64,000 nucleotides of DNA from Sva-07 sp963728195 (GTDB lineage: Bacteria > Actinomycetota > Acidimicrobiia > Acidimicrobiales > Ilumatobacteraceae), in assembly GCA_963728195.1 (NCBI GenBank), contig CAVSIX010000005.1:1-64000 (forward strand), read 5' to 3'. Below, piece after piece: positions 25,765 through 36,286 of this stretch. A program made the translations under genes and the position numbers. The notes beneath the pieces are model-generated. The model was not told where the DNA came from and searched no databases. It saw only the letters and a list, made by a program, of their open reading frames with translations. Within the stretch, counting starts at the first letter, position 1, and each line of letters starts with the position of its first letter.

Positions 25765-28087
25765 GTGCGCCGGCCCGATCCATCGTCATCTTCCGAAGCG
25801 TCGCAGGGATTCGCGTTGAACCGGCGCCGGTTCCTGTTGGTCGGCGCCGGGGCGACGGCTGCCGTCGTGGCGGGCTGTTCGAGCAGTGACAACTCCGACG
25901 CCGACGTGGCGTCGGCCACGACCGGCGATTCGACACCGGAGACGACGATGACCGATGCCGCCTCCGACAGCGCCCCGACCGACACCGCCGCGGCCGTGCC
26001 GCTCAGCGCCGCCGCTGCTGCGCTCGTCGCGCCGGGCTCGCCCGGGTTGATCGACGAAGCGGTCTGGCAGATGCGCGTCGACGACTACCTCGCCTTCGCG
26101 ACCACCGCCGAGCACTCCGCCAACCCGACCGGCATCAACGCCTACCTCGGTCGTGCCCATCGTGATCCCGACTTCACGTGGCCGATCGAGAACGTGACCG
26201 TCGAGTCGCTGTCGGCCGTGTTCGCGCAGATCGATGCGTGGGAGGACACCCGCGACTTCCGTTTCATGGACCTGCACTGGATGCTCGCTCTCGGCCAGGG
26301 CGACACGCCCGCGACGCAGCTGTCGTCCGACGTGATCGCCGCGATCGACGAGCGGATGCTCGCCAACCGCTACCGCTACGACGATCCGCTGCCCGCCGAC
26401 CGCATCGACAACCTGTGGTTCTGGTCGGAGAACCACCGGATCATCAACCTCGCGATCGAGTACCTGGCGGGGCAGCGCTACCCCGACGAGACGTTCGCCG
26501 TCACCGGCCTCACCGGCGCCGAACATCTCGAGCGGGCGAAGCCCGACATCCTCGACTGGATCACCGAGCGCGCCGACCTCGGCTTCTTCGAGTACCACTC
26601 GAACGTCTACATGCTCAAGAACATCACGCCGCTGCACCTGCTCGCCGAGCTCGCCGACGATCCCGAGATCGTCGTCGCCGCGGCGATGGCGCTCGACGTG
26701 TGCCTCGTCGACATGGCCGCCCACAATCAGGCCGGCACGTACACCGCGCCGCGGGGGCGCACGTACAAGAAGGACAAGATGTCGTCGCTCGACGAGGACA
26801 CGTTCAACGTCGCCAAGTTCGTGTTCGACGACACGACCGCGGCGTACCAGTCGACGAGCGACACCGGCGTCACCTACTTCTGCTCGGGCACGCGCTACCG
26901 GCCGCCGCAGCTGGTGGTCGACATCGCCACCGATCCGGAGCCGAGCGTCGTGCGCGAACGTCACGGCGTGTACTTCGACGGCTCGGCACCGCTCGAGGAC
27001 GAACCCGGAGGCGCCGTACGGCAAGGACTTCTCCGATCCGGCGAACGTGCCGTTCTGGTGGAGCCTCGGGGCACTCGGCATGTGGCCGCTCGCCGAGGTG
27101 AGCGTGGCGACCGCCGACGAGTTCCGGCTGTGGGACACCTCGGAGTTCGGCGACATCAAGCTGTTGGCGTCGCTGAACGACTTCGACCCGGCGAAGATCC
27201 GGGTGTGGGAGCAGGAGCGTGCGGCGGTCATCAACTTCGGTTTCCTGTCCGAGGCGAACACGTACGCCTACCGCGAGCCGAAGGTGTCGCTCGCGTCGGT
27301 GCTCGATCACCGCTTCGGCGAGATGCGCGACCAGGGCCACGCGTGGCAGGCGGCGATCGACGAGAACGCGATGGTGTTCACGACGCATCCGGTGACGCCG
27401 CCGGCGGAGTCGACGGTGTGGGCCGACGACGGCGAGCCCGGCTACTGGACCGGCGAGGCCTCGATGCCCCGCTCGGCGCAGCACCGCGCGACGGCGGTGC
27501 ACATCTACGAACCGAAGTGGGACGAGTCGACCGATCCGCTCGTGTGGGGCGTGTTCGGGTACCGGCCGTTCACCCACGCCTACGTGCCCCAGGATCACTT
27601 CGACGAGGTGCGCCAGGTGGGCAACTGGACGATCGTCGCGAAGGGCGGCGGCTACATCGCGCTGTGGTCGTGGCGCCCGCCGACGTGGCGCGAGTACGAC
27701 CCGGCGGTGGTGGCGACGAAGGGGATGGTCAAGCCGTTCGACCTCGTCGCCGAGGGCGGGCCGGACAACGTGTGGATCGTGGAGGTCGGCAGTGACACCG
27801 GCGGCTCGCTCGACGACTTCGTCACCGCGGTCACCGCGATCGATCCGTCGGTCGTGCGCGACGACACGGGGTTCACCGTGTCGTGGACGTCGCCGTCGTC
27901 GGGCATCATCGACTACTCGAGCACCGGCGTGTTCCTCGTCGAGGGCGTCGAGTATCCGACGAGCGACCATCCCCGCCACGAGTCGCCGTGGGGCGGCATC
28001 GATCACCTCTCGCGCCAGTACAACCTGACCGCCGGCACCTCGACGTGGGCCTGCGACTTCGACGCCATGACCCGGGAACTCGCGTGA
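25765..28087 (+). CDS. Large Tat-exported lipoprotein of unknown function
   Basis: About 773 aa after removing one extra C in the CCC at 27004-27006. A Tat signal (NRRRFLLVGAGATAAVVAGC) has the twin Arg at residues 20-22 and lipobox Cys38. The following ~350 residues are helix-rich and aromatic (DNLWFWSENHRIINLAIEYL, FFEYHSNVYMLKNITPLHLL), suggesting an alpha/alpha-barrel like those of polysaccharide lyases or heparinases. The C-terminal ~250 residues look beta-rich (VWGVFGYRPFTHAYVPQDHF, GGYIALWSWRPPTWREY). That fold guess is inference only; no catalytic motif was recognised. The stop is 3 bp before a family B repeat. Confidence 0.72.
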
Positions 28088-28090
28088 AGC

Positions 28091-28121
28091 GTTACGCCAG
28101 GGGTCAGACCCCACCGGTAAC
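28091..28121. repeat. Family B palindrome, copy 3
   Basis: 31 bp starting GTTACGCCAGGGGTCAGACC and ending CCACCGGTAAC. It is the exact reverse complement of copy 4 at 28145-28175, so the two form a perfect 31-bp inverted repeat around a 23-bp loop. Confidence 0.92.
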
Positions 28122-28144
28122 GGTGCTACGCCCGCACGCCTGGT

Positions 28145-28175
28145 GTTACCGGTGGGGTCTGACCCCTGGCGTAAC
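28145..28175. repeat. Family B palindrome, copy 4
   Basis: Exact inverted partner of copy 3. It ends 12 bp before the start codon of the following oxidoreductase, so a hairpin here could affect its translation. Confidence 0.92.
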
Positions 28176-28187
28176 GGTGGGGGCGCG

Positions 28188-29228
28188 ATGACCGGGCGGA
28201 TCGCAGTGGTCGGTGCGGACCACATGCACCTGTTCGAGATCGTCGACCGGCTGGTGAAGGCCGGTGCCGAGACGGTCGCACACAGCGCAGAAGGTGCGCT
28301 GGTCGAGACCTATGCGGGCTGGCGCACCGACTCGGTCGAGATGTCCTACGACGACATCCTGGCCGACGACTCGATCGATCTCGTCGTGACGGCGGCGATC
28401 CCGAACCGGCGAGCGGCGATCGCCCTCGCCGCCATCGGGGCCAACAAGCACGTGATCACCGACAAGCCCGGCCTCACCACGATGGGCCAACTCGATGCGA
28501 TCCGTGCCGCAGTCAGCGGGCGGCCGGGGAGGCCGTGGACCGTGCTGTTCACCGAGCGGTTCGAGAACCGGGCGATCAACGAAGCGGTGCGCCTCGCGCG
28601 CAGCGCAGCCGTCGGCACGGTCGTCCACGTCGTGGGGGCGGGGCCGCACACGCTGTGGGCCAAGCGCCGCCCCGACTGGTTCTGGGACCCCGAGGCGACC
28701 GGCGGCATCCTCGTCGACATCGGCTCGCACCAGGTCGACCAGCTCCTCGCGATCACCGGAGCGACCGCCGCGGACGTGTCGATCGTCGCCTCGATGGTCG
28801 GCAACGTCGCCAGCGCCGACCATCCGACCATGCAGGACATCGGCTCGATGACCCTCGCCTGCGGCACCGGTCCTTCGCGGTCGGGTCCGCAAGGACCGGT
28901 GGTGGGCGATCACCGGTTGGACTACCTGACGGCGAGGGGGTTGGGGACGTGGGGTGACTGCCGGCTGACGATCGTCGGAACCGAGGGGACGATCGAGGCA
29001 CGGGCGAACGTCGACGTCGCCGGACTCGAAGGAGCCGAGCACCTGATCGTCGTCGACGCCGACGGCACGCGGCGCATCGACATCTCCGGCGTGGTCGTCG
29101 ACTGGGCCGAACTCGCGTTGGCCGACCTCGCCGATGACGGTGAACGCCTGATGACCCAACAGCATGCGATCGACGTCACCGACGTGTGCCTGCGCGCCCA
29201 AGCCGCCGCCCGCCCCTGGGGCGCCTGA
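28188..29228 (+). CDS. Gfo/Idh/MocA-family oxidoreductase with repeat-derived insertion
   Basis: 346 aa from ATG 28188. N-terminal Rossmann fold RIAVVGADHMHLFEIVDRLV, Lys93 in ITDKPGL (the E/D-K-P motif), and C-terminal substrate domain with GGILVDIGSHQVDQLLAITG. These enzymes oxidise or reduce sugars and inositols with NAD(P). Residues 227-238 (TGPSRSGPQGPV) are encoded by a family C palindrome inserted in frame in the loop before GDHRLDYLTARG. A second member of the family follows at 29391. Confidence 0.88.
   Translation: MTGRIAVVGADHMHLFEIVDRLVKAGAETVAHSAEGALVETYAGWRTDSVEMSYDDILADDSIDLVVTAAIPNRRAAIALAAIGANKHVITDKPGLTTMGQLDAIRAAVSGRPGRPWTVLFTERFENRAINEAVRLARSAAVGTVVHVVGAGPHTLWAKRRPDWFWDPEATGGILVDIGSHQVDQLLAITGATAADVSIVASMVGNVASADHPTMQDIGSMTLACGTGPSRSGPQGPVVGDHRLDYLTARGLGTWGDCRLTIVGTEGTIEARANVDVAGLEGAEHLIVVDADGTRRIDISGVVVDWAELALADLADDGERLMTQQHAIDVTDVCLRAQAAARPWGA
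28866..28900. repeat. Family C palindrome, copy 3, inside a coding sequence
   Basis: 35 bp with arms ACCGGTCCTT and AAGGACCGGT around CGCGGTCGGGTCCGC. It starts exactly on a codon boundary (residue 227) and, with the next base, spans 12 codons without a stop. Confidence 0.85.
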
Positions 29229-29283
29229 CCCGCCGATCCGCCGATTCGCCGACCCGCCACCTCCCGGGCGCCGACCCCATTCA

Positions 29284-29335
29284 CGTTTGCGTGCGGATTG
29301 CGGTGACCCGCCCCACCGGAATGGTCACACGAACG
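29284..29335. repeat. Family A hairpin repeat, copy 1
   Basis: 52-bp imperfect palindrome starting CGTTTGCGTGCGGATTGCGG, with CCACCGGAATGGTCAC and CGAACG on the right. Intergenic, between the two Gfo/Idh genes. Confidence 0.85.
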
Positions 29336-29390
29336 GAGGAGGAGCTCGTCGACCGCAGCGGCCGAGATCGGCGGTTGTAGCGTCGCCGAG

Positions 29391-30495
29391 ATGGCTGAGC
29401 TTCGGGTGGGTGTGGTCGGGATGGGGATCGGCCAGAGCCATCTGCTGTCGTGGTCGGAGGTCGAGGGCGCGTCGGCGACCGTGTTCGCAGAACTCGACGA
29501 CGCCAAGCGCACGAAGGGCGAAGCCGACTGGGCCATCCCGGGCGTCGTCTCGCTCGACGACCTGCTCGCGGCCGCCGACGATCCGGCGTCGCCCCACCAC
29601 GTCGACGTCATCGACCTGTGCACGCCGCCGTGGCTGCACGAGGAGCAGATCGTGCGTTGCCTCGATGCCGGCGTCCACGTGATCTGCGAGAAGCCGCTCG
29701 TCGATTCCGTCGTCGCCTGCGACCGCATCGCCGCCACCGTCGACGCTGCCGCCGCCACGTCCGGCGCCCGCTTCATGCCGATCTTCCAGTACCGCTTCGG
29801 CGACGGCGCCGCCCGTGCCCGAGCGCTGATCGACGCCGGCATCACCGGCCGGCTCTTCACCGCATCGGCCTCCACCTGGTGGCGCCGCGGACGCGCCTAC
29901 TACGCGGACGCGCCGTGGCGCGGCACGTGGCACGGCGAACGCGGCGGCTGTGTGCTCAGCCATGCGATCCACAACCACGATCTGCTCACCTGGATGAGCG
30001 GGCCGCTCGTCGAGCTGCGCGCGATGACGGCCACCCGCGTCAACGACGTCGAGACCGAGGACTGCGCGGTTGCGATCGGACGCACCGCCGACGGCGGGCT
30101 CGTCACGATGAACGTCACGCTCGGCGCCGCCTCGGAGTCGTCGCAACTGGTGTGGCACTTCGACAACGTCACGATCACGTCGTCGAGCGAGGCGTACGAC
30201 CCCGCCGCCGGCCCGTGGAACTTCGAGTTCCGCCGATCTGCGTTCGCCGAGGAAGCCGAGCAGGTGTGGGCCGATCTCGCACCGTCGGGGTCGCAGTACA
30301 CCGGCCAGTTCCAGCGCTTCGTCGACGCCCTCTCCTTTGACAAGGAGTTCCCGGTCACGCTCGCGGACGCCCGGGCGTCACTCGAACTGGTGACGGCGTG
30401 GTACCACTCGGCAGCGCACGGGGTCGGTCGAAGCGCTCCCGCTCGCCGGGGACCATCCGGCGCGCGCATCATGGATCGCCGCCGCAACGAACTGA
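29391..30495 (+). CDS. Gfo/Idh/MocA-family oxidoreductase
   Basis: About 368 aa. Rossmann start LRVGVVGMGIGQSHLLSW, motif ICEKPL (E100-K101-P102), and GERGGCVLSHAIHNHDLLTW in the substrate domain. As printed the frame runs through into the next gene, but inserting one base near 30420 gives GSVEALPLAGDHPARASWIA and a stop at 30493-30495, the usual end of this family. The apparent fusion is therefore rejected. Likely in the same operon as the upstream paralogue; the pair suggests sugar or cyclitol turnover. Confidence 0.85.
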
Positions 30496-30539
30496 AGGTG
30501 TTTGGTCCCGCACGAGGAGGGGGATGGTGGAGTACCCAC

Positions 30540-30977
30540 ATGACTGCTCCCGCATTCAGTGAGCGCGTGACCTCGGTCTCGCAGCTCCACGGTCTGAGGA
30601 ACAACGCGGCTCGATGGCTGTCCGATGCCGACGCCGACGAGGACTCGATCGACACCGTTGCGCTCGTGCTGAGCGAGACGTGCACCAACGCGCTGACCCA
30701 CGGAGGCGCCGACGACGTCGACGTCGAGATCACGATCGACAACGGTGCCCCGGGTGACACGTCGCTGATCACCGTGTGCACCCGCCACGACGACAACGAC
30801 TTCGCCACGTTGGCGTTGCCGACGACGATGCCGGCACCGGTGGCGCCGTGCGGTCGGGGGCTCGCCATCGTCGACCGTCTCGTCGACGGGATGACACTGC
30901 GGATCGACCCGCCGCACGTCATCCGGAAATGTTGGCTGCGAACGGCGCGAGCCGGTGGTGAATCGAGCACGAGATGA
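30540..30977 (+). CDS. HATPase anti-sigma factor / serine kinase (RsbW-like)
   Basis: 145 aa from ATG 30540. GHKL ATPase motifs: ALVLSETCTNALTHGGADDV (N box, E47 and N50) and APCGRGLAIVDRLVDGM (G box). No membrane segment. Proteins of this type bind a sigma factor or phosphorylate a STAS antagonist. The STAS-PAS gene 48 bp downstream is the likely partner. Confidence 0.85.
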   Translation: MTAPAFSERVTSVSQLHGLRNNAARWLSDADADEDSIDTVALVLSETCTNALTHGGADDVDVEITIDNGAPGDTSLITVCTRHDDNDFATLALPTTMPAPVAPCGRGLAIVDRLVDGMTLRIDPPHVIRKCWLRTARAGGESSTR

Positions 30978-31025
30978 CTACGGTGTGAACGAGACATCTG
31001 CCGGGCGAGGATGTGACCCAACCGT

Positions 31026-31706
31026 ATGACTGCGCTCCACCTGCACACCGAGATCCGTGACGCCCACGTCACCGTGACGCTGATCGGCGAACTCGACGCG
31101 TCGACGGCGCCGACGCTCACTACCTTCGTCGGTGCCGTGCCGGTGCGTCCCGAGGTGATCGATGCCCGGTACCTCAACTTCGTCGACGCCGCCGGGCTTC
31201 GCGCCCTGCTGGCGGCGCGCAATGACTGCGACTGTGACATCGTGCCGTCGGTGGTGCTCACCCGGCTGATCGCCGTCACCAACACCGACGTGCCGCTGCG
31301 CCATGAACCGTTCGGCCAGCCGCATCTCGACGACGCCGGCTTCGGCGTGGCGATCCACGACACCGACCTGCGCTACGTCTACGTCAACGACCGGCTCGCC
31401 CGGATCAACGGGGTCCCGGCGGAACGCCACCTCGGCAAGCTGGCACGCGAGATCTTCCAGATCGAATCCGACGACGTCACCGACGTGCTGCGCGACGTCC
31501 AACGACGACACGCACCGACGGCGGTCACCGTCGCCGGTGCCACCGCCGCCGGGTCGCCGGACTGGTGGACGTGCGACTATCTGCCCGTGCGCTGGGTACT
31601 CGACGATCGGATCGTCCACGAGATCGTGGCGGTCGTCGAGCCGACATCGCCCACCGAATCTGCGCTGTCGTTCGAGTTCACCGCACGCTCGGAACCGGGC
31701 GTCTGA
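31026..31706 (+). CDS. STAS (anti-anti-sigma) domain fused to PAS domain
   Basis: 226 aa from ATG 31026. Residues 1-90 are a STAS domain (VTVTLIGELDASTAPTLTTF, YLNFVDAAGLRALLAAR). The usual phosphorylatable Ser/Thr in the D-S/T-S/T-G loop is absent: the loop reads D54-A55-A56-G57. Residues ~100-215 are a PAS fold (GFGVAIHDTDLRYVYVNDRL and the PAC-like CDYLPVRWVLDDRIVHEIVA). It probably acts with the upstream HATPase protein in a partner switch in which the PAS domain, rather than phosphorylation, gates binding. Confidence 0.83.
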   Translation: MTALHLHTEIRDAHVTVTLIGELDASTAPTLTTFVGAVPVRPEVIDARYLNFVDAAGLRALLAARNDCDCDIVPSVVLTRLIAVTNTDVPLRHEPFGQPHLDDAGFGVAIHDTDLRYVYVNDRLARINGVPAERHLGKLAREIFQIESDDVTDVLRDVQRRHAPTAVTVAGATAAGSPDWWTCDYLPVRWVLDDRIVHEIVAVVEPTSPTESALSFEFTARSEPGV

Positions 31707-31735
31707 TCGGTGACCCGGCACCCGACGAGCTCGAC

Positions 31736-32500
31736 GTGACCGCCCGGGCGCCACTGCCGGGCGAGCGATTCGGCGTGCCGTTGCCGGGTGGCACGTCGGT
31801 GAGCCACGTGCGCGTCTACGACACGACTGCGCCGGACGGCCTGGCCGGCGGCTCGCCGCACCTGCACACCGTGTGCACCGAGGCCTACCTGGTGATCGCC
31901 GGTGAGGGTCTGGTGCAGACCCTGTCGGGCGAGGGCTACGCCGAGACGCCGCTCGTCGCCGGCACGATCGCCTGGTTCTCGCCGGGCACGATCCACCGCC
32001 TGGTCAACCTCGACGGCCGGCTCGAGCTGTACGTGCTGATGTCGAACGCCGGACTGCCCGAAGCGGGCGACATGGTGCTCGCCTTCGCACCCGACGTGCT
32101 CGCCGACGCCGCCGCCTACCGTTGCGTGGCCGACCTCCCCGCCGACGGGCGCACCACCGACGACCGCCCCGACGCCGCGATCGCCCGACGCGACCTCGCC
32201 GTCACCGGCTTCGGCCACTGGCGCGACGCCGTCGAGGCGCAGGGCCCGGGCGGACTCGAACCGCTGTACCGCGCCGTCGTCGATCTGCTCGGCGACCGGC
32301 CCGACGGGTGGGCCGACCTGTTGGCGGCCGACCCGACCGTCGACCTGCGACGATCGCACGACCACGTCGCCGTGCTCGCTGCCGGCGATCGATCCGAGGT
32401 CGCCGCCCGGCTGGCCGGCTCGGCGATCCGCTCGACGTCGCTCCACCCCGACACCCGCCGGATGGGCTGCTGTGGCACCCTCGGCACCGTCGTCCACTGA
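31736..32500 (+). CDS. Cupin-domain protein
   Basis: 254 aa from GTG 31736; the same frame is open further upstream inside the previous gene, so the start is uncertain. Cupin motif 1 is SPHLHTVCTEAYLVIAGEG and motif 2 is TIAWFSPGTIHRLVN, with metal-type His and Glu residues. The C-terminal ~100 residues are an unrecognised helical extension ending CCGTLGTVVH. The sulfatase gene follows 16 bp later, so the two likely share a transcript. Cupins of this type are often sugar isomerases or sugar-binding proteins. Confidence 0.75.
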   Translation: MTARAPLPGERFGVPLPGGTSVSHVRVYDTTAPDGLAGGSPHLHTVCTEAYLVIAGEGLVQTLSGEGYAETPLVAGTIAWFSPGTIHRLVNLDGRLELYVLMSNAGLPEAGDMVLAFAPDVLADAAAYRCVADLPADGRTTDDRPDAAIARRDLAVTGFGHWRDAVEAQGPGGLEPLYRAVVDLLGDRPDGWADLLAADPTVDLRRSHDHVAVLAAGDRSEVAARLAGSAIRSTSLHPDTRRMGCCGTLGTVVH

Positions 32501-32516
32501 CCACGAGGAACTCCTG

Positions 32517-33980
32517 ATGCGCATTCTCTACATCGACATCGACACGCTGCGGCCCGACCATCTCGGCTGCTACGGCTACCACCGCGACACGTCGCCGAAC
32601 ATCGACGCGATCGCCGCGCAGGGCACCCGCTTCACGAACGTGTACTCCTCCGACGTGCCGTGCCTGCCGAGCCGGACGGCGCTCGTCACCGGCACGTTCG
32701 GGATCCGCAACGGGGTGAACAACCACGGTGGGGCGGCCGCCGATCTCGTGTCACGCGGCGCCCGGCGCGACTTCCTCAACCAGTGGGTCGACCGCTCGCT
32801 GCCGTCGGTGCTCGGGCGCGCCGGCGTGCGCTCGGCGTCGATCTCCAGCTTCCCGCTGCGTCACGGCGCGATGTGGTGGAGCGCCGGATTCAGCGAATCG
32901 ATGAACCTGATGCGCGGCCGGGGCGGCGAACGAGCCGACGAGGTGCTGCCCGGTGCGCTCGGCTGGCTCGACCGGGTCGGTCGCAGCGAGGACTGGTTCC
33001 TCCACGTCCACTTCTGGGATCCGCACACGCCGTACAACGCACCCGAGTCGTACGGCAACCCGTTCGCCGACGACCCCGCTCCCGCCTGGCACACCGAGGA
33101 GGTGCGCGCCCGCAACTGGTCGCTCGCCGGGCCGCACTCGGCGCAGGAGCCGTGGGGGTTCACCCCCGACGAGTGGGGCGAGCCCGGCCCGAGGGCGCCG
33201 TGGAACCTGGCGTCCGGCGACGACGTGAAGCAGATGTTCGACGGCTACGACGTCGGCATCCGCTACGCCGACGACGCCGTCGGCCGGCTCGTCGACCGCC
33301 TCGCCGACCTCGACGTGCTCGACGACACGCTGATCTGGATCTCGAGCGACCACGGCGAAGCGTTCGGCGAACTCGGCGTCTACGCCGACCATCAGGCCGC
33401 CGACCTCGCGACCACGCGCATCCCGGCGATCCTCAGCGGGCCGGGTGTCGCCGTGGCCGAGCAGCACGGGCTGCACTATCACCTCGACGTGGCGACCACC
33501 GTCGTCGATCTCGCCGGCGGCGACATCCCGCAATCGTGGGACGGCATCGCGATGGGTCCCGAGCTCGCCACCGGCGCCGAACTCGCCGGGCGTGACGAAC
33601 TCGTGCTCACCCAGGGCGCCTGGTCGTGCCAGCGTGGCGTGCGCTTCGGTGACCACCTGTACCTGCACACCCGCCACGACGGCTTCCACCCGCACTGGGG
33701 CGAGGACATGCTCTTCGACGTCGTCGCCGATCCCCACGAGCAGACCGACCTCGCCGCCGATGCGCCCGACACCGTCGCCGAGGGGCGGTCGCGGCTCGAT
33801 GGTTGGCTCGACGAGCAGCTCGCGCGGTCGTACGCCGACGTCGATCCGATCGACACGATCGTCGCCGAGGGCGGACCGTTCCACGTGCGCGGTCACCTCG
33901 ACGCCTACGTCGAGCGCCTCCGCGCCACCGGCCGCGACGAGTGGGTCGACCCCCTCCTCGCCCGCCACCCGAGTCCCTAG
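32517..33980 (+). CDS. Type I sulfatase (formylglycine-dependent)
   Basis: 487 aa from ATG 32517, preceded by GAGGAA. Metal-binding start ILYIDIDTLRPDHLGCYGY (Asp8, Asp10). The active-site signature is C49-L-P-S-R53 in VPCLPSRTALVTG, which is converted to formylglycine by a maturase. Also HFWDPHTPYNAPE and ISSDHGEAFGE with metal Asp and His. No signal peptide, so cytoplasmic. Likely substrates are sulfated sugars or phosphonate/sulfate monoesters. Followed by two family A repeats. Confidence 0.92.
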   Translation: MRILYIDIDTLRPDHLGCYGYHRDTSPNIDAIAAQGTRFTNVYSSDVPCLPSRTALVTGTFGIRNGVNNHGGAAADLVSRGARRDFLNQWVDRSLPSVLGRAGVRSASISSFPLRHGAMWWSAGFSESMNLMRGRGGERADEVLPGALGWLDRVGRSEDWFLHVHFWDPHTPYNAPESYGNPFADDPAPAWHTEEVRARNWSLAGPHSAQEPWGFTPDEWGEPGPRAPWNLASGDDVKQMFDGYDVGIRYADDAVGRLVDRLADLDVLDDTLIWISSDHGEAFGELGVYADHQAADLATTRIPAILSGPGVAVAEQHGLHYHLDVATTVVDLAGGDIPQSWDGIAMGPELATGAELAGRDELVLTQGAWSCQRGVRFGDHLYLHTRHDGFHPHWGEDMLFDVVADPHEQTDLAADAPDTVAEGRSRLDGWLDEQLARSYADVDPIDTIVAEGGPFHVRGHLDAYVERLRATGRDEWVDPLLARHPSP

Positions 33981-33981
33981 C

Positions 33982-34033
33982 CGTTTGCGTGAGGATCTGG
34001 GTGGCCCGCCCCACCCGGAATTGCACACAAACG
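33982..34033. repeat. Family A hairpin repeat, copy 2
   Basis: Starts CGTTTGCGTGAGGATCTGGG with right arm CCACCCGGAATTGCACACAA. It begins 1 bp after the sulfatase stop codon and may end its transcript. Confidence 0.88.
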
Positions 34034-34054
34034 TGGTGGGTCCACGCCCCAAGC

Positions 34055-34106
34055 CGTTTGCGTTGCATTTTGGGTGGCCCGCCCCACCCGGAATTGCGCA
34101 CAAACG
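34055..34106. repeat. Family A hairpin repeat, copy 3
   Basis: Same orientation as copy 2, 21 bp further on. Starts CGTTTGCGTTGCATTTTGGG and has right arm CCACCCGGAATTGCGCACAA. Confidence 0.88.
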
Positions 34107-34134
34107 TGGTGTGGTGGTGTGGCGGTGCGGGTGG

Positions 34135-34813
34135 TCAGGAGCGCTGGGTCGGAAGCTTGGGGGCGAGCCAGGCGACGAAGCTCTCGGGGCTGCGAGTCTG
34201 CACGTACACGCGCCCGGGGCCGGTGAGGCGCACGACGAGGCCTTCGCCGCCGAGCATCGTCGACTTCCAGCTGCCGACCTTCTTGACCTCGTAGGACACG
34301 CCTTCGTCCCAGCCGACCATGTGGCCCGTGTCGACGATGTAGGTCTGACCGGCGAGCAGATCGACGGGCACGATGGCGCCGTAGCTCGACACGAGCAGGT
34401 CGCCGCTTCCGGTGCACTTCAGCATGAAGAGTCCCTCCTTGCTGAAGAACGTCTTGGCGCCGCCCCACTTCGAGTCGATCTCGATGCCCATCGACGACGC
34501 GAGATAGGACCCCGACTGGAGGAACACGGTGCGCCCGTCGAGCTGCCAGTGGATCACGTCGCCGGGCAACGCCGGCGCGAAGATCACCTCGGCGTCGGGC
34601 CCGGTGGCGGTGAACGTGTTCATGAAGAACGACTCGCCGCCGAGCACCGACCGCTTCAGACCCTTCATGATGCCGCCGTGGGTGCTGGTGGCGATGTCGA
34701 CCGACGGCGTCATCGCCATCATCGCCCCGGCTTCCCCCTTGGCCGACTCGCCCTGCTCCAAGGTGACCCGAGCCATCGCGTAGGCCGGCCCGTAGTCGAT
34801 GTCGATGCTGCAT
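34135..34813 (-). CDS. AIM24-family protein (TIGR00266-like)
   Basis: About 225 aa. Beta-rich with GES and AGAMMAMTPSVDIATSTHGG near the N-terminus, VLGGESFFMNTFTATGPDAE and LLAGQTYIVDTGHMVGWDEG, and a C-terminus GLVVRLTGPGRVYVQTRSPE; all are typical of the AIM24/YhjA-like trilayer beta fold. Function in bacteria is unclear. The printed frame lacks a good start: ATG at 34813 is one base out of frame, so a single indel within the first codons is likely. Flanked on both sides by pairs of family A repeats. Confidence 0.82.
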
Positions 34814-34831
34814 GTCCGATCATCCCTCTCA

Positions 34832-34883
34832 CGTTTGTGTACGGATTCCGGTGAACCGGTCCACCAGAAGTGTCGCGCAACCG
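34832..34883. repeat. Family A hairpin repeat, copy 4
   Basis: Starts CGTTTGTGTACGGATTCCGG. The right arm is decayed at the end (CGCAACCG instead of CAAACG). It lies upstream of the AIM24-type gene. Confidence 0.8.
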
Positions 34884-34905
34884 TGGTCGGCGCCGGCCGA
34901 AGATC

Positions 34906-34956
34906 GCTTGTGTACGGATTCTGGTGACCCGTCCCACTGGGAATGCAACACAAACG
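34906..34956. repeat. Family A hairpin repeat, copy 5
   Basis: Left arm CTTGTGTACGGATTCTGG (left end decayed), right arm CCACTGGGAATGCAACACAA. The inner stem change CTGG is partly compensated on the right. Confidence 0.8.
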
Positions 34957-34994
34957 TGGTTGGTGGGGGGTGGGGCCGGCAGGGACCCAGGGGG

Positions 34995-35966
<972 letters not shown>

Positions 35967-36286
35967 GGGTTCCTCACAGATCGATCGAGCCGGACCGTGC
36001 AGGGCGTGGTCGCCCCGACGATGATCGACAGCGTAGGTGGCCGAATGTGAGCGAGAGACGCCGCACGAGGGTCCAAGCTCGTCCGTGTTGCCGATTCGTG
36101 TAGGCACCAAGCCCTGGATCGCTGTGCGATCCAGCGTAGTCAGGGGCTGTCACGGAGATGATGGGTGCGGGTCCTCGGACGCGCCCGCGGACGCGTCGAC
36201 GGGAACGGCGACCAACCGGCATTCGGGGACGCTTCGTTCTCTCATTCCGGTCCTCGCCGACGTTGGGATTCGTTAGCGTGCAGCGC
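35967..36286. other. 320-bp intergenic gap
   Basis: Divergent gap between the aldo/keto reductase and the VOC gene, expected to hold both promoters. Short open frames here look like shadows. A GC-rich self-complementary stretch near 36178-36200 (CGCGCCCGCGGACGCG) is present. I see no RNA gene or clear promoter. Confidence 0.6.

Noticed and set aside
29391..30977. Single long frame fusing a Gfo/Idh oxidoreductase to an HATPase anti-sigma protein
   Set aside because: One base inserted near 30420 restores the usual oxidoreductase C-terminus and a stop at 30493, and the HATPase gene has its own ATG at 30540. The fusion is an indel artefact.
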